Below, piece by piece: positions 12,930 through 22,545 of a stretch of 64,000 bases of DNA. Within the stretch, counting starts at the first letter, position 1. Each line of letters starts with the position of its first letter. The DNA comes from Pegoplata infirma. Lineage: Eukaryota > Arthropoda > Insecta > Diptera > Anthomyiidae. The translations under genes and the position numbers were made by a program. Below the pieces are notes generated by a model. The model saw only the letters and a list, made by a program, of their open reading frames with translations. It was not told the DNA's origin and did no database searches. The stretch spans positions 47,621,943 to 47,685,942 of the forward strand of contig OY992537.1 in assembly GCA_963921195.1 (NCBI GenBank), read 5' to 3'.

Positions 12930-13095
12930 TTCCTGTTCACCAAGTCTAAAAATGTTCCATTTGATTAACAAATGTACAAAAAACAAGTGAGAGTGTTAAA
13001 TTCTTCGGTGCCGAATATTTTATACTCTCCAAAATGTAAAAACACTTTTTTGCAATTAGGTAATACACTCAATTACCAAATTTACTGCTCTTTTG
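12930..13095 (+). repeat. TACCCTCC-family 5' end fragment
   Basis: AACAAGTGAGAGTGTTAAATT followed by CTTCGGTGCCGAATATTTTATACTCTCC is the start seen in the longer family members at 14735 and 33804. The reverse-complement counterpart is at 21250-21330. Here only the head of the family is present, fused to the T-rich minisatellite block. Confidence 0.55.
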
Positions 13096-13994
13096 GTTGA
13101 AGGATGAATAATCAGAAATGGATCAATAACACCGCACTCAAAAAACAGACTTAACTTAAACTTTGGAAAAATTTTCTTCAAAACAGTTTATAAATTTTCC
13201 CAGAATTTAGTTAAATTTAACTAAAAGTTGGGAAATTTTCTTAAGTGTTGGGAAAAAATTAAAGTTCATGGAATGTTAAATAGTCCATTATTTCCTTAAA
13301 TGGAATTCCCAAATACATTGAAAAAATTCTTACCGCCAAAGAAATTTTCCCTAAATATATGACAAAAATCTTTATTTTTAAGACATATTCCTCTTCTTTA
13401 GTTTTAGGACGTAATTTTCTACCAACTAGTTTATTTTCTTAGATTTGATGAAGTTTTTTCCACTATTTTAGTAAAATTTTAGTAACTCGGACAAATTTTT
13501 TTGTTCAAAAACTTAAAATGGCGATATCTCGAAAACAAAGCCAGAAAGAGCAAAATGGAGGCCATTTTTGGATCTTAGAATTACCATAGTATCGCCGGTC
13601 CTCTTCACATGTGTGGAACCCAATGGGTCCTAATACATTCCCGAAAATTTTAAAATACTCATATCTCGGTACATAATGCCAATACAACAAAAAGTTCAAA
13701 AGCATTTTTGTAGCCCTTAACACGGAGAACAAGGCCGAAAAGCTCTTCAAGTCATAGTTTTTAAGTTATCGAGTTCTTTAAATTCTCAACCAAGGGGACC
13801 ACTGGGGGGTCCCCTAAATTTACGTATCTCAAAAACTAAGCAATTTAGAGCGAAACGGACAAAAATTTTGGATCAAAAAATATGAAGATTCTTAAGGAAC
13901 CCAACTGGGTCTGGGCCCATCGGGGTCTGAACCTATCGGTCCGAACCCAATGGGGCCTTCACCCATTCGGGTCCTCAAATGTGTATAAACTAAA

Positions 13995-14545
13995 TTGAAA
14001 TTAATAGTTTCTTCAGAATAAATTTTGACAGTTTCCAACACTACAATTCTATTTCTAGCAATCTCAACCCCAGTTCATACTTTCTTTAAACTTTTTTGTC
14101 TCTTAAATTATCTCGCAAGGGTTACCAACATGGTCTGGAATTGCAGACACAAATGATGGAATTTGCATTTTCTGTTTCGGAGACGTGCCTAATGGCGACA
14201 TATTTTGTCAGTAACTTTATTTGATTTTTTCTGTAAGTACAGATCGAGCACGGGCTCTAATTATATTTGTTATAAGGGTTCAAGTTGAAAAAATGCAGAA
14301 GAAAAATTGAATTTCTAAAAATTATAGACATTTCTGGTATTTTCCTTAACAAGACATTTAAAATCCTACTGATGATGACACTAACTAGGGTGTTTGAAAC
14401 CTGTATAGGAAATACCAGAAATGTCTATAATTTTTAGAAATTCAATTTTTCTTCTGCATTTTTTCAGCTTGAACCCTTATAACAAATATATTTAGAGCCC
14501 GTTCTCGATCTGTACTTACAGAAAAAATCAAATGAAATTAATTTT
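13995..14545. mobile_element. Hammerhead repeat family 1, copy A (inverted fusion)
   Basis: Two partial 442-bp-type monomers are joined head to head. The left arm (13995-14341) lies in the same orientation as the dimer at 39599-40482, with ribozyme sense on the minus strand. The right arm (about 14345-14540) is in the opposite orientation and carries a full hammerhead on the plus strand. The left arm breaks off within the segment CTGGTATTTTCCT, at or within a few bases of the ribozyme cleavage point. TGAAATTAAT occurs at both outer edges and may be a target duplication, although part of it resembles the repeat itself. Confidence 0.7.
14353..14425 (+). ncRNA. Type I hammerhead ribozyme, family 1 copy A
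   Basis: The core can be read directly: CTGATGA at 14369-14375, GAAA at 14396-14399 and a GTA cleavage triplet ending at 14405. Stem I pairs TCCTA (14364-14368) with TAGGA (14406-14410); after an internal loop, GACATTT (14353-14359) pairs with AAATGTC (14419-14425). Stem II is GACAC/GTGTT with a T·T apposition next to the core. Stem III is only AC/GT around a two-base loop, so efficient cleavage would need a dimer. The fold was derived by eye. Activity is not shown. Confidence 0.78.
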
Positions 14546-14734
14546 TCCCATTTTTTAGTTCAAATTGGGATAATATTAAATTTTTTTTTCTTTCCTTATT
14601 TTTAAGAAAAATATGAACTTAAAAGAAGGAAAACATGGCAATGGAGCTAAATCATTATCAAAATTCCTGGAATTTAGTTAGTTTTCCCATTTTTTAGTTA
14701 ATTTTTTTTCTGCGTGCGTCCGACAAAAATAAAA

Positions 14735-15192
14735 AACAAGTAAAAAAGTTAAATTCGGCCTTGCCGAATGTAGTAATACCCTCCACAATTTCAAAAAGAT
14801 TATTGCAAAAAACTTTATTTAAAAGGAAATTACTTTTGAAAAAAAAGTTTTTTTTTTTAAAAAAAATTTCCGCGAAAAAAAATTTTGGTAAAAAAAATCC
14901 GCGATTTTTATCTTTTTTTGTCAAAAAATATGTTTGTACTTGTTTAAATACCATTTGGTGTTCAATTATGTTCACACATGTCAACCAGAAGCCGAATTAA
15001 AGCATTTTGTATTTTTAGGTTATGTTGAATGTACTGAAATTTTTGAGGTGTGCTTACATTTTCGTTCATAACTTTTGAACCGCTGAACCGATATCGCTCA
15101 AATGCAATACCAAACTTCTCGGGAGAACTTCCAATAAATATGTTAAGTTTCAGTCATCTCTGTGCAATATTTTGTTCGCGACAGCATTTTCC

Positions 15193-15226
<34 letters not shown>

Positions 15227-15391
15227 GGACAGACGGACAGACGGACAGACGGACATCGCTGGAATGTCTTAAAATCGATCGGGCATCATGAATATATATA
15301 CTTTATGGGGTCCCAGATCGATATTTCGATGAGTTACAAACAGAATGACAAACTTATATATACCCTCTATCACTAAGTGGAGGGTATAAAA
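14735..15391 (+). mobile_element. TACCCTCC-family interspersed element, copy 1
   Basis: It starts with AACAAGTAAAAAAGTTAAAT, then a hairpin ATTCGGCCTTGCCGAAT, then TAATACCCTCCAC, and ends TGGAGGGTATAAAAA near 15391. The interior carries ATAACTTTTGAACCGCTGAA, a CAGA/CGGA microsatellite and ATCGATATTTCGATGAG. The same order recurs at 31105, 33804, 53141 (inverted) and 58760 (inverted). It is inserted in the Harbinger-like element at 13130. The terminal TACCCTCCAC / GTGGAGGGTA are inverted. The family has no coding capacity, and its superfamily is unknown to me. Confidence 0.65.
15193..15254. repeat. (CAGA)n/(CGGA)n microsatellite
   Basis: Tandem tetranucleotides ACAG passing into ACGG lie inside the TACCCTCC element. 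They occupy the same relative position as the GACAGACAGACAGG run at 34971 and, inverted, the CCGT run at 53276. Confidence 0.9.
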
Positions 15392-15714
15392 AGTCGTTAA
15401 ACACGAACTGGATAATATACGTTGGAAATGAGAGACTAAATGTAGTAAAACTGCATTTTCTGTTTTTCTTTTCGTGATCCTGTTTCATGGACTTCAAAGT
15501 TTTAGAGGATTAAATTTTGGGTAATTCCAAAAATTTTCGCCCCACTGTTCGGAAACATGTCTTTGGACGCCACTGAGAATTTGGCTCATATATATCCACG
15601 TTTATATGAGATATGTTGCATTTTTGGATTTTCAAAATTTGCTGTAGTTTTCAAATTATCGCGGGTCAAATTTCTACTTTTTTAGCAAAAGTCAGAAAAA
15701 TACATGACGTTTAA

Positions 15715-16435
15715 CGTGATCTAACTTTTTAACCAGTAATCCGATTATCACATGTAATGGCTCATATGAAAGCTTAATTATTCTTCTTTTAGGAAATATT
15801 TTCAAAAGCATACGGGTTTTTTTCAGAAGTGTTGCAAAAATTCAAAAACATTTTTTTTTTGCGAATATTTAAAAAAACACATCTTCGATTTTTTTTTTAA
15901 AAAAGTTTGGTGATAAACAATACAGTTTTGTACAACATATCCAAAATTCAGAGTGGGATCCCAATGGGATCAAAAAATATTCTGGTTTTAGTACGAAGTT
16001 TTTAAATTTTACCTTAGAAAATTAAAATTTTATGTTTCTTCAATATAAAAATTTTAATTTTCAAAGAAAATTATACTATTAAAATTTTGAAAAACATTCA
16101 AAACATTAGTAATTTAAATTTTCTAAGTGAAAAATATGAGAACATTGTACTTAAAACAGAATATTTTTTGATCCCATGGAGATCCCACTCTGAATTTTGA
16201 ATATGTTATACAAAACATTGTTATTTTTCACCAGAATTTTAAAAAAAAAAAATCGAAGATGTGTTTTTTTAAATATTCGAAAAGAAAAAATGTTTTTGCA
16301 TTTTTGCATTATTTCTGTAAAAAAAAAACTGTGTTATTTTAAAAATATTTTCTAAAAGAAGAACCCCAGCTTTCACATGAGCCTAAATTTGTGAAAATCG
16401 GGTCATTGGTTAAGAAATAAACTCTTTAAACCGGT
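15715..16435. repeat. Large palindrome (about 0.7 kb)
   Basis: The arms are approximate inverted copies. Left-arm landmarks are CATATGAAAGCTTAATTATT (15770), AAAACACATCTTCGATTTTT and CAGAGTGGGATCCCAATGGG (15949). They return inverted as CCATGGAGATCCCACTCTG (16175), AAAAATCGAAGATGTGTTTT and CCCCAGCTTTCACATGAG. The centre is near 16070. Likely a foldback DNA element; no target duplication was identified. Confidence 0.75.
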
Positions 16436-16748
16436 TTTAAAACTCTTTTCAAAATTAAATAATACAACAACACCCACATTAGTGAACAAATAACAAAAAA
16501 AAAATAGTCCTCTCTAAATACAAATAAACCAACAATAAAATATGCAAAATCTCTAATAAACAAATAAACATCAAAAAGAAATAGAAAACTAAAACCAACA
16601 ATTACACCGTGCAATAATAAACAACAAAAAAATCGTTTTAAACAATACCACTGCTAGTTAAAAATTTCAACACACATAACAACAACAACATAATCAACTC
16701 TAACAAACAAACAATAAAAAAAAAAATTATAAACACCGTTTAAATTTC

Positions 16749-16883
16749 ATGGAAATATACACCAATCCCTCGATCTACGAACCAATTGTTGAATTATCAT
16801 TTACGATGACCATGCAATGGGCTTTTATGCCTCTAATTACATTGTCATTGTTGTTGTCCTTCTCCCTTATTTTTTCCTTTTAG
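16749..16883 (+). CDS. Small hydrophobic ORF upstream of LINE 1
   Basis: A 44-codon frame starts ATGGAAATATACACC and ends TAG. The second half of the peptide is strongly hydrophobic (Ile, Leu, Ser, Phe). It lies about 150 bases before the LINE 1 ORF2 and may be part of that element's 5' region or chance. No recognised motif. Reported only as a possible short leader or ORF1 remnant. Confidence 0.15.
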   Translation: MEIYTNPSIYEPIVELSFTMTMQWAFMPLITLSLLLSFSLIFSF

Positions 16884-17035
16884 ACATTTTACTGGCGGCT
16901 TGGTACCGCATTGTTGTTAGCTACTTAGTAACGAAGGTATACACACTGGTCACTATTTAGCAAATTATAACAACAATTCCGGTGCTAAGTCACTTGTATC
17001 ACTGTCAGGAATATTAATTTGAATTTTTTCTCATT

Positions 17036-19936
17036 ATGACTGGCAGATTTCGTTTAGGTTTCTGCAACATACGGGGACTAAGGGCAAATTTTATCTTTGT
17101 ATATGCTCACATTCGATTTCATCGGCCGGATGTTTTCGCCTTATGTGAAACCCAGGTAGGAGGAGATGCTGATCCACAGGATTTCCAAATACCTGGGTAT
17201 CAATTTCTATCCCTTTTTGTTTCTCATCGGGGCCTTGCGTTATACATTCGTGAAAATGTTGTGTACCAACTACAGCCACATCTAGGCTGTAGTGATGCGG
17301 AATTTAACACCCTTTGGGTTAAATTCCAAATCAGGACACACATTTTGCACTTCGGGTTCGTCTACAGGAGCCCAAATTTGGACACGGCAAACTCTTACGA
17401 CTATTTAGACTCCGTTTCCGATTCCATTACGGGAATCCTTGGGGCCTGTCCGAGTAGTGAAATAGTCGTTGCCGGGGACTTCAACGTGCACAATTCGTCA
17501 TGGCTGCGCCATTCTAGTCATACGACTCCCGAGGGCTTATATGTTGAGCTCTTCGCTGCACACAATCACCTTGTGCAACTTGTGAATGAACCAACACATA
17601 TTCCGTGTGTTGAAGGGCAGTTTCGTAATACTCTCGACCTTTTTCTCACTTCGCATCCTGACAAATACGAAGTTGAGCTACTTGCGCCTCTCGGAAACTC
17701 GGATCATAACATCATTTCTGCATCCTTTTCATTTTCGGAACTTCATAGTACTTCGAAACCAGCAACGAAGCGCTCTATTTTTATATATGAAAAGGCTCGT
17801 TGGGCTGAGCTTAACGATTTCTTTCAGCATTTCAACTGGAAACTTTGCTTTCTTGATGACAATGTTAACGATGCGGCAGAAATGATTGTAAATGTAATAA
17901 TGCTGGGAATGAAACTATTCATTCCATCGAAGCAAATTTCGACTAAACCTAAACATAAGTGCTGGTTTAATCAGACGTGCCGGAATGCAGTCAGATCCAG
18001 AGAGGATACGTTCAGTAATTGGCGTAATGACAAAAACCCAGTTACTGACGCGTTACGTAAACAGGCGAGAAATGAATGTGCCAGAGTACTCAGACGTGAA
18101 AAGCTTCTTTACGAACAGCGTCTGCGTGCTAAGGTCCTTGCTGCTCCGCGGGGTAGTAAGACCTTTTGGTCATTTGTTAAAAGGGTAAAGAGTAATACTA
18201 GTTCATCCATTCCAACCCTTATAATGAATGACCAAATATTCACTGACCCGGTTGATAAAGCTAACCTTTTTGCTGACATGTTTGCAAGGAATTCATACTT
18301 GCCGGAAAGCAATCAACCACCGCCCGAACTCGAAAGGGTTTCCGTTACTATGTCTAAGATATTTTTTCGAGCGCGTGCAGTTAAAAGAGTTCTTGAAGAT
18401 CTCAACATAAATAAGTCCCCGGGGCCGGATGGTATTACGGCTGTTGTCCTGAAGAAGTGTGCATTGTCGTTGTCTCGTCCTTTGGCAACACTATTTAGCT
18501 ACTCGTACCGGGTAGGAGTTTTTCCCTCTTGCTGGAAGGTGGCTAACGTCCAGCCAATCCCGAAAAAGGGTGAGGCTACAAACCCTGAAAACTACCGTCC
18601 AATAGCAATTTGCTCTACGCTCTCGAAAGTCATGGAGAGCATGATCAATCACCACTTGGTTAATTATCTGGAGTCCAATTCACTCTTGTGTGATCGACAG
18701 TATGGCTTTCGTAGAGGTCGTTCTACGGGGGACCTGTTAGCGTTTCTTTCGGAACGTTGGAGCCGTTCTATTCACAAATTTGGTGAAAGCAAAGTGGTTG
18801 CTCTAGATATTTCCAAAGCGTTTGATCGTGTGTGGCACGGTGCACTCGTTTCAAAACTTATTGCGTTTGGTGTCGGTAGTGTTTTCTCTCGACTTATATC
18901 GAGCTTTCTCAGAGACCGCTCTATACGTGTTGTTATAGATGGGTTCTCATCAAATGAGTTTCATTTAAATTCAGGGGTACCGCAAGGCTCTGTTCTTTCT
19001 CCTACACTTTTTCTTATTTTTCTTAACGACCTCCTGGGTCTAACTTCCAATCCTATCTATTCTTTCGCAGATGACAGCAACATTTGTCATTCATTTTCCT
19101 TTAATCATAGACCAAGCCTTACTGAGGTTGAAGCTATGAGGCGGAACATGAATGACACACTCAATCATGACCTCACGAAAATCTCCGAGTGGGGTCTTGC
19201 GAATAGGGTCGATTTTAATGCTCGTAAGACCCAATGTTGTATGTTGACCCACAGACGACCTGTGGAATCAGCGTCATCTGTATCCATGGGTGGTATAGCT
19301 ATTGAGGAATCAGAAACTCTTGATGTTCTAGGCATGAAAATCCAATGTGATGTTCGTTGAAACAAACATGTTTTTCAAGTGTCGAAAGAAGCATTCAAGT
19401 GTCTTGGTTTCTTAAAACGGTGCAAGAATTACTTCACCCCGTCTGATCTCCTCACTATTTATACCGCCTATATCCGGCCGAAATTGGAATACAACTCCCA
19501 TATCTGGGCAGGTGCTTCAAGGTCTATCTTGAAGCTTCTGGATCGGGTGCAAAGGAGTGCGTTGAAGCTCATCAATGACAGTAGGGTATCCAGCTCTATT
19601 GACTCATTGGAGCATCGTCGGAATGTGGGTTGTGCGTCATTGTTCTATCGATATTACCACGGTAAGTGTTCAGCTGAAATGGGAGAACTCATCCCTGTGT
19701 CGCGGGTGCATGCCCGTAGTACTCGCCTTTCCAGCAGATCACATCCGTTTGTTGTTGACTGTCCAATGTCTCGCACAACGCATTACAGAGAAAATTCGTT
19801 TCTCGGTCGAACCAGCCGTATGTGGAATAAACTCCCGGCAGAAGTCTTCCCAGTCAGCTATAATTTAGAAAAATTCAAATTAAATGTCCACAAACACTAC
19901 TCCCTATTTCCTTCTCCTCATAACCTATTTTCCTAA
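17036..19936 (+). pseudogene. LINE 1 ORF2: AP endonuclease + reverse transcriptase, one stop
   Basis: This ORF would nick target DNA and reverse-transcribe element RNA. The N-terminal endonuclease/exonuclease/phosphatase domain (about residues 1-230) keeps Asn11, Glu38 (CETQV), GDFN 147-150 and SDH 222-224. The reverse transcriptase (about 440-720) shows NKSPGPDGI near 459, NYRPIAI, LDISKAFDRVWH, SGVPQGSVLSP and the catalytic box FADD at 677-680, with Phe where many RTs have Tyr. Codon 775 is TGA (19358-19360), and the same frame continues for another 191 codons to 19936 (SKEAFKCLGFLKRC and following). One nonsense change therefore breaks an otherwise open 966-residue frame. The clade is probably CR1- or jockey-like, not settled by eye. 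Confidence 0.88.
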
Positions 19937-19938
19937 TA

Positions 19939-19984
19939 CCAACACAATGCATTGCATTAGTAGGGGGCATCCCCTGAGTGTTGG
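19939..19984 (+). promoter_or_regulatory. 3' UTR stem-loop of the LINE 1 family
   Basis: CCAACAC (19939-19945) pairs with GTGTTGG (19978-19984), and inside it AGGGG (19962-19966) pairs with CCCCT (19971-19975) around a GCAT loop. The minus-strand copy at the window end preserves both helices; differences fall in the unpaired part. LINE 3' hairpins are often recognised by the element's own reverse transcriptase, so that role is inferred here. Confidence 0.55.
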
Positions 19985-20104
19985 CTCAAAGTAAAAAAAA
20001 AAAAAAAAAAATTAATCTGAGACACCATTTCCAAAAATGACTAAAATTTGAGCTAAATTTTCTGGAATGGCCCATTTATAAAATAATTGTTTAATATTTT
20101 TATT

Positions 20105-21240
20105 TGTCGTAGGATGCCACTAGTGATAGCAAATGAAAGAGGAGATAGCCCCAAAGTTTCCTATTTTATTATTTTTACATATCAGGAAAAGGGAGGTAAG
20201 ATCGTCCTTTCAAAATTAATGGGGTTCCGACCGATATTTTAATTCATTTTGCATGGAATGGTAAATAAATATAACATTATTGTTTCTAAAAAAAAGCTAT
20301 CATGATTTAATGTTTTGGGCAGGAGCACAAAATTCGCAGGATTTTTTTGAAAGTATCTACGCTTAAAAAAAAATACCTTTTTCCCCTACTTTCGAAAAAA
20401 AATCAACCCTACAATCTATCCCTGCATTAAAATTGGAAAAATTTCATTAAAAAAAAGTTTTTTAAGTTCCAATAATTTCAGATTTTTCTAAATGTATAAT
20501 ATTAACAGATCATTGCCCTGCTAAATATTTGGTTGTGCACAGTGGTTTATTATCGATTTTATTTTGGAAATAATTTGGCCATTCAGTAAGTACTGGACCG
20601 ATTGCAGTGAAATTTATTTACATTTATATTTATTTACGTTCGTAATTTCGAGCTTAAGTTTGGACGGAGAATCCATATGTTCAATAGAGGCGCCTCCAGT
20701 GGCCCCTAAAGTAGGACACCTTTTGCATACAAAGGCTTCAAGTGCTTGCCAATTTATTGTTTATTATCCGATTTTTATGAAATTTTGATTTTTTTAAAAC
20801 AATGTGCTCGATTCGGGAGTACTCTTTCACAACTCACCTAATCTTTAAAAATTTGGTATTCTTTCGATGTTAAAGATTTTTTTTCTTGTTAAAATTAAAG
20901 ATCTAGATAATATCTTCAATAATTACAAGAAAAAATTTTCAAATCTTAAAATTCGAAAGGATATCAAATTTCTGAAAAGTAGATGAATGGTGAAAAAGTA
21001 CTCCCGAATCGAGCACAATAGGTTGGTCACCTATCATCCGATTTTTTTAAAACTTAAAATTTTAATTAGCTAGATAAATTTGTGATATTTCAAAACCATA
21101 ACAAAAATGCCTGCGAATTTTGTACTCTTGCCCAAAACATTAAATCATGATAATGTTTTGCGGAAGATTTGGGTGTACTTGCCAAAGCAAAGTTTTTTTT
21201 TAGAAAAAATAATGTTATATTACATTTGTACATTTCGTAA
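20105..21240. repeat. Inverted-repeat composite with Harbinger-like debris
   Basis: GATGCCACTAGTGATAGCAA (20113-20132) and the following AAATGAAAGAGG match the internal part of the CACCGTCCGACA family. Further on, CATGATTTAATGTTTTGGGC (about 20300) returns inverted as GCCCAAAACATTAAATCATG (about 21131), and AAATTCGCAGG returns as CCTGCGAATTT. Arms are about 75-100 bp. The space between includes the small palindromic element at 20803-21017. No gene. Confidence 0.55.
20803..21017. mobile_element. Small foldback MITE with TGTGCTCGATTCGGGAGTAC ends
   Basis: The terminal 20 bases TGTGCTCGATTCGGGAGTAC are inverted at 20998-21017, and pairing continues inward (TTCTTTCGATGTTAAAG against its mirror). 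About 215 bp, no coding capacity. The target duplication is unclear. It lies within a larger inverted composite. Confidence 0.65.
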
Positions 21241-21249
21241 GTGAGTGCA

Positions 21250-22060
21250 AAAATAAGTGCAAAAAAGTATTTTTACATTTTGGAGAGTAGAAAAATTCGA
21301 CACTCTCATTTGTTTTATGTACATTTGATAAACAAATGAAAATTTTTATGCGAAAAGCTTAAACTTGGTGAAAAAGAATTTTGGTGAAAAAAATTATGTT
21401 TTTTTCACGTAAAACAAAATTATGTTAAAAAAATTTAATGAATCCAAAATTTTTGGTGAAAAAAAATTTTGATGAAAAAAAGTTTTTGATGAAAAGAAAA
21501 ATTTTGATGTAAAAAAATTGATAAAAAAAAAATAGGAAAAAATAATAGGAAAAAAAAATGTTGGTGAGAAAAAAGTTGGTAAAAAAAATTTGCTAAAAAA
21601 AATTAATGAAAAAATATGATAAAAAAAATTTATGAAAAAATATGATAAAAAAAATTTATGAAAAAAAAATTTTGGAAAAAAAATTTGATGAAAAAAAGTT
21701 TTTTGAACAAAAAAAAAATGATGAAAAAATTAATAAAAAAAAAAAATTTTGATGAAAAAAAATTTTATGAAAAAAAAAAATTGATGAAAAAAAAAATTTA
21801 AAAAAAAAGTTTGATAAAAAAAAAATTGATGAAAAAAAAGTTTGATAAAAAAAAATTGATGAAAAAAAAAATTTGATGGAAAAAAATTTGATTGAAATAA
21901 AATTGATGAAAAAAAAATTGAGGAAAAAAAAATTGATAAAACAAAAAATTTGATGAAAACAAAAATTTTTTTTCCATCAAAATTTGATGAAAAAAAAAAA
22001 AAAAAATTTCCATCAAAATTTGATCAAAAAAAAAAATTTTTTTTTTAAATAATTGTGTTA
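21250..22060 (-). repeat. A-rich minisatellite with TACCCTCC head (inverted)
   Basis: TTTTACATTTTGGAGAGTAG and ACACTCTCATTTGTTTTATG (21276-21320) are the reverse complement of the head at 12960-13060. From about 21370 to 22050 follow degenerate GATGAAAAAAAAATTT units, the complement of the minisatellite at 12541. The block is thus an inverted copy of 12541-13095. Confidence 0.65.
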
Positions 22061-22064
22061 CTTT

Positions 22065-22275
22065 TTATTCACCAGCTGGTGAAAAACGGTTTTATTCACC
22101 ACGAGGTGAATTATTATCCAAGTTACAAACCCAAGTTATTAAAATTTTTGGTTTTAAGGAAATGAAAATAGTAATTTTTGTTTTCTTTTTCGTTAATTGT
22201 TAGCTTATATAGTCAAACTGAGGTGGCGTCCTGCAACTTTTTTAAAATTAGACACCAGCCTAAAAACCTAATCAT
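22065..22275 (+). repeat. TTCACCAGCTGGTGAA dispersed repeat, copy 2
   Basis: It contains TTATTCACCAGCTGGTGAAA, a second imperfect palindrome CACCACGAGGTGAA, AACTGAGGTGGCGTCCTGCA and ACACCAGCCTAAAAACC. These align with 36325-36545 and with the reverse complement of 12290-12540. It abuts the A-rich minisatellite at 21370-22050, as copy 1 abuts its complement. Confidence 0.6.
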
Positions 22276-22545
22276 GTTAAAAAGAAAGTATGAGGTGATG
22301 TCGGGATTGCTATAAATAGAATTGTAGTGTTGGAAACTGTCAAAATTTATTTTGTAGAAACTGTAAATATTCACATATATAAAAAAACTATTTCCATTAA
22401 CAAGACAAGCCGACATTTAAAATTCTACTGATGATAACACCAACTGAAGTGTTTGAAACCGGTACGGGAATACCAGAAATGTCTATAATTTTTAAAAATT
22501 CAATTCTTCTTTTGCATTTTTTCAACTTTAACCCTTATAAAATAT
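22275..22545 (+). mobile_element. Hammerhead repeat family 1, copy B (partial monomer)
   Basis: About 270 bp matching the reverse complement of the 442-bp unit at 39599. It runs from the AAAGAAAGTATGAGGTGA region, through AGAATTGTAGTGTTGGAAAC, to the ribozyme and on to CAACTTTAACCCTTATAA. It follows directly on a TTCACCAGCTGGTGAA repeat. More diverged than the dimer. Confidence 0.7.
22412..22483 (+). ncRNA. Hammerhead ribozyme, family 1 copy B (diverged)
   Basis: CTGATGA at 22428-22434, GAAA at 22455-22458, stem III as self-complementary ACCGGT, and GTA at 22462-22464. The outer stem I is intact (GACATTT 22412-22418 with AAATGTC 22477-22483). Stem II is AACAC/GTGTT: the pair that is G·U in the other copies is A-U here, consistent with selection for pairing. 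The inner stem I is damaged (TTCTA opposite CGGGA, one mismatch and two G·U), so this copy is probably weak or inactive. Confidence 0.65.

Larger units (their letters stand above)
13135..14716. mobile_element. CACTC-family TIR element, copy 2, TSD CG
   Basis: Left end CACTCAAAAAACAGA at 13135 and right end TTTTTTTTCTGCGTG at 14716 are inverted, flanked by CG on both sides (13133-13134 and 14717-14718). Removing it rebuilds an uninterrupted CACCGTCCGACA terminus, which confirms the boundaries. The core holds GCGATATCTCGAAAAC, ATGGAGGCCATTTTTGG, TAGTATCGCCGGTCCTCTTC and GGGTCC-rich text, shared with 32330-33237 and partly with 3125-4206. A hammerhead repeat is nested at about 13995-14545. It is non-autonomous. 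Confidence 0.75.
13130..15560 (+). mobile_element. Harbinger-like CACCGTCCGACA element, broken copy
   Basis: TAA precedes CACCG at 13130-13134, and the terminus resumes after the CACTC element at 14717 as CGTCCGACAAAAAT. It is then interrupted by a TACCCTCC element and resumes at about 15391 as GTCGTTAAACACGAACTGGA, matching the copy at 37913. The empty-site sequence TAACACCGTCCGACA equals the intact terminus at 25031. A right terminus was not found, so the extent after 15560 is unclear. No protein is encoded. Confidence 0.65.
17020..20011 (+). mobile_element. LINE 1: non-LTR retrotransposon, nearly full ORF2
   Basis: The element carries an endonuclease-reverse transcriptase ORF (17036-19936), a short 3' UTR with a stem-loop (19939-19984), and a poly(A) tail to 20011. 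This matches the usual APE-type LINE layout. No ORF1/gag was recognised upstream and the 5' boundary is not defined; no convincing target duplication was found. A second family member ends at the window edge on the minus strand (63866-64000). Higher GC than its surroundings sets it apart. Confidence 0.85.

Noticed and set aside
15050..15376. 108-residue frame with TDRQTDRQTDGQTD
   Set aside because: Translation of the CAGA/CGGA microsatellite inside a TACCCTCC element.
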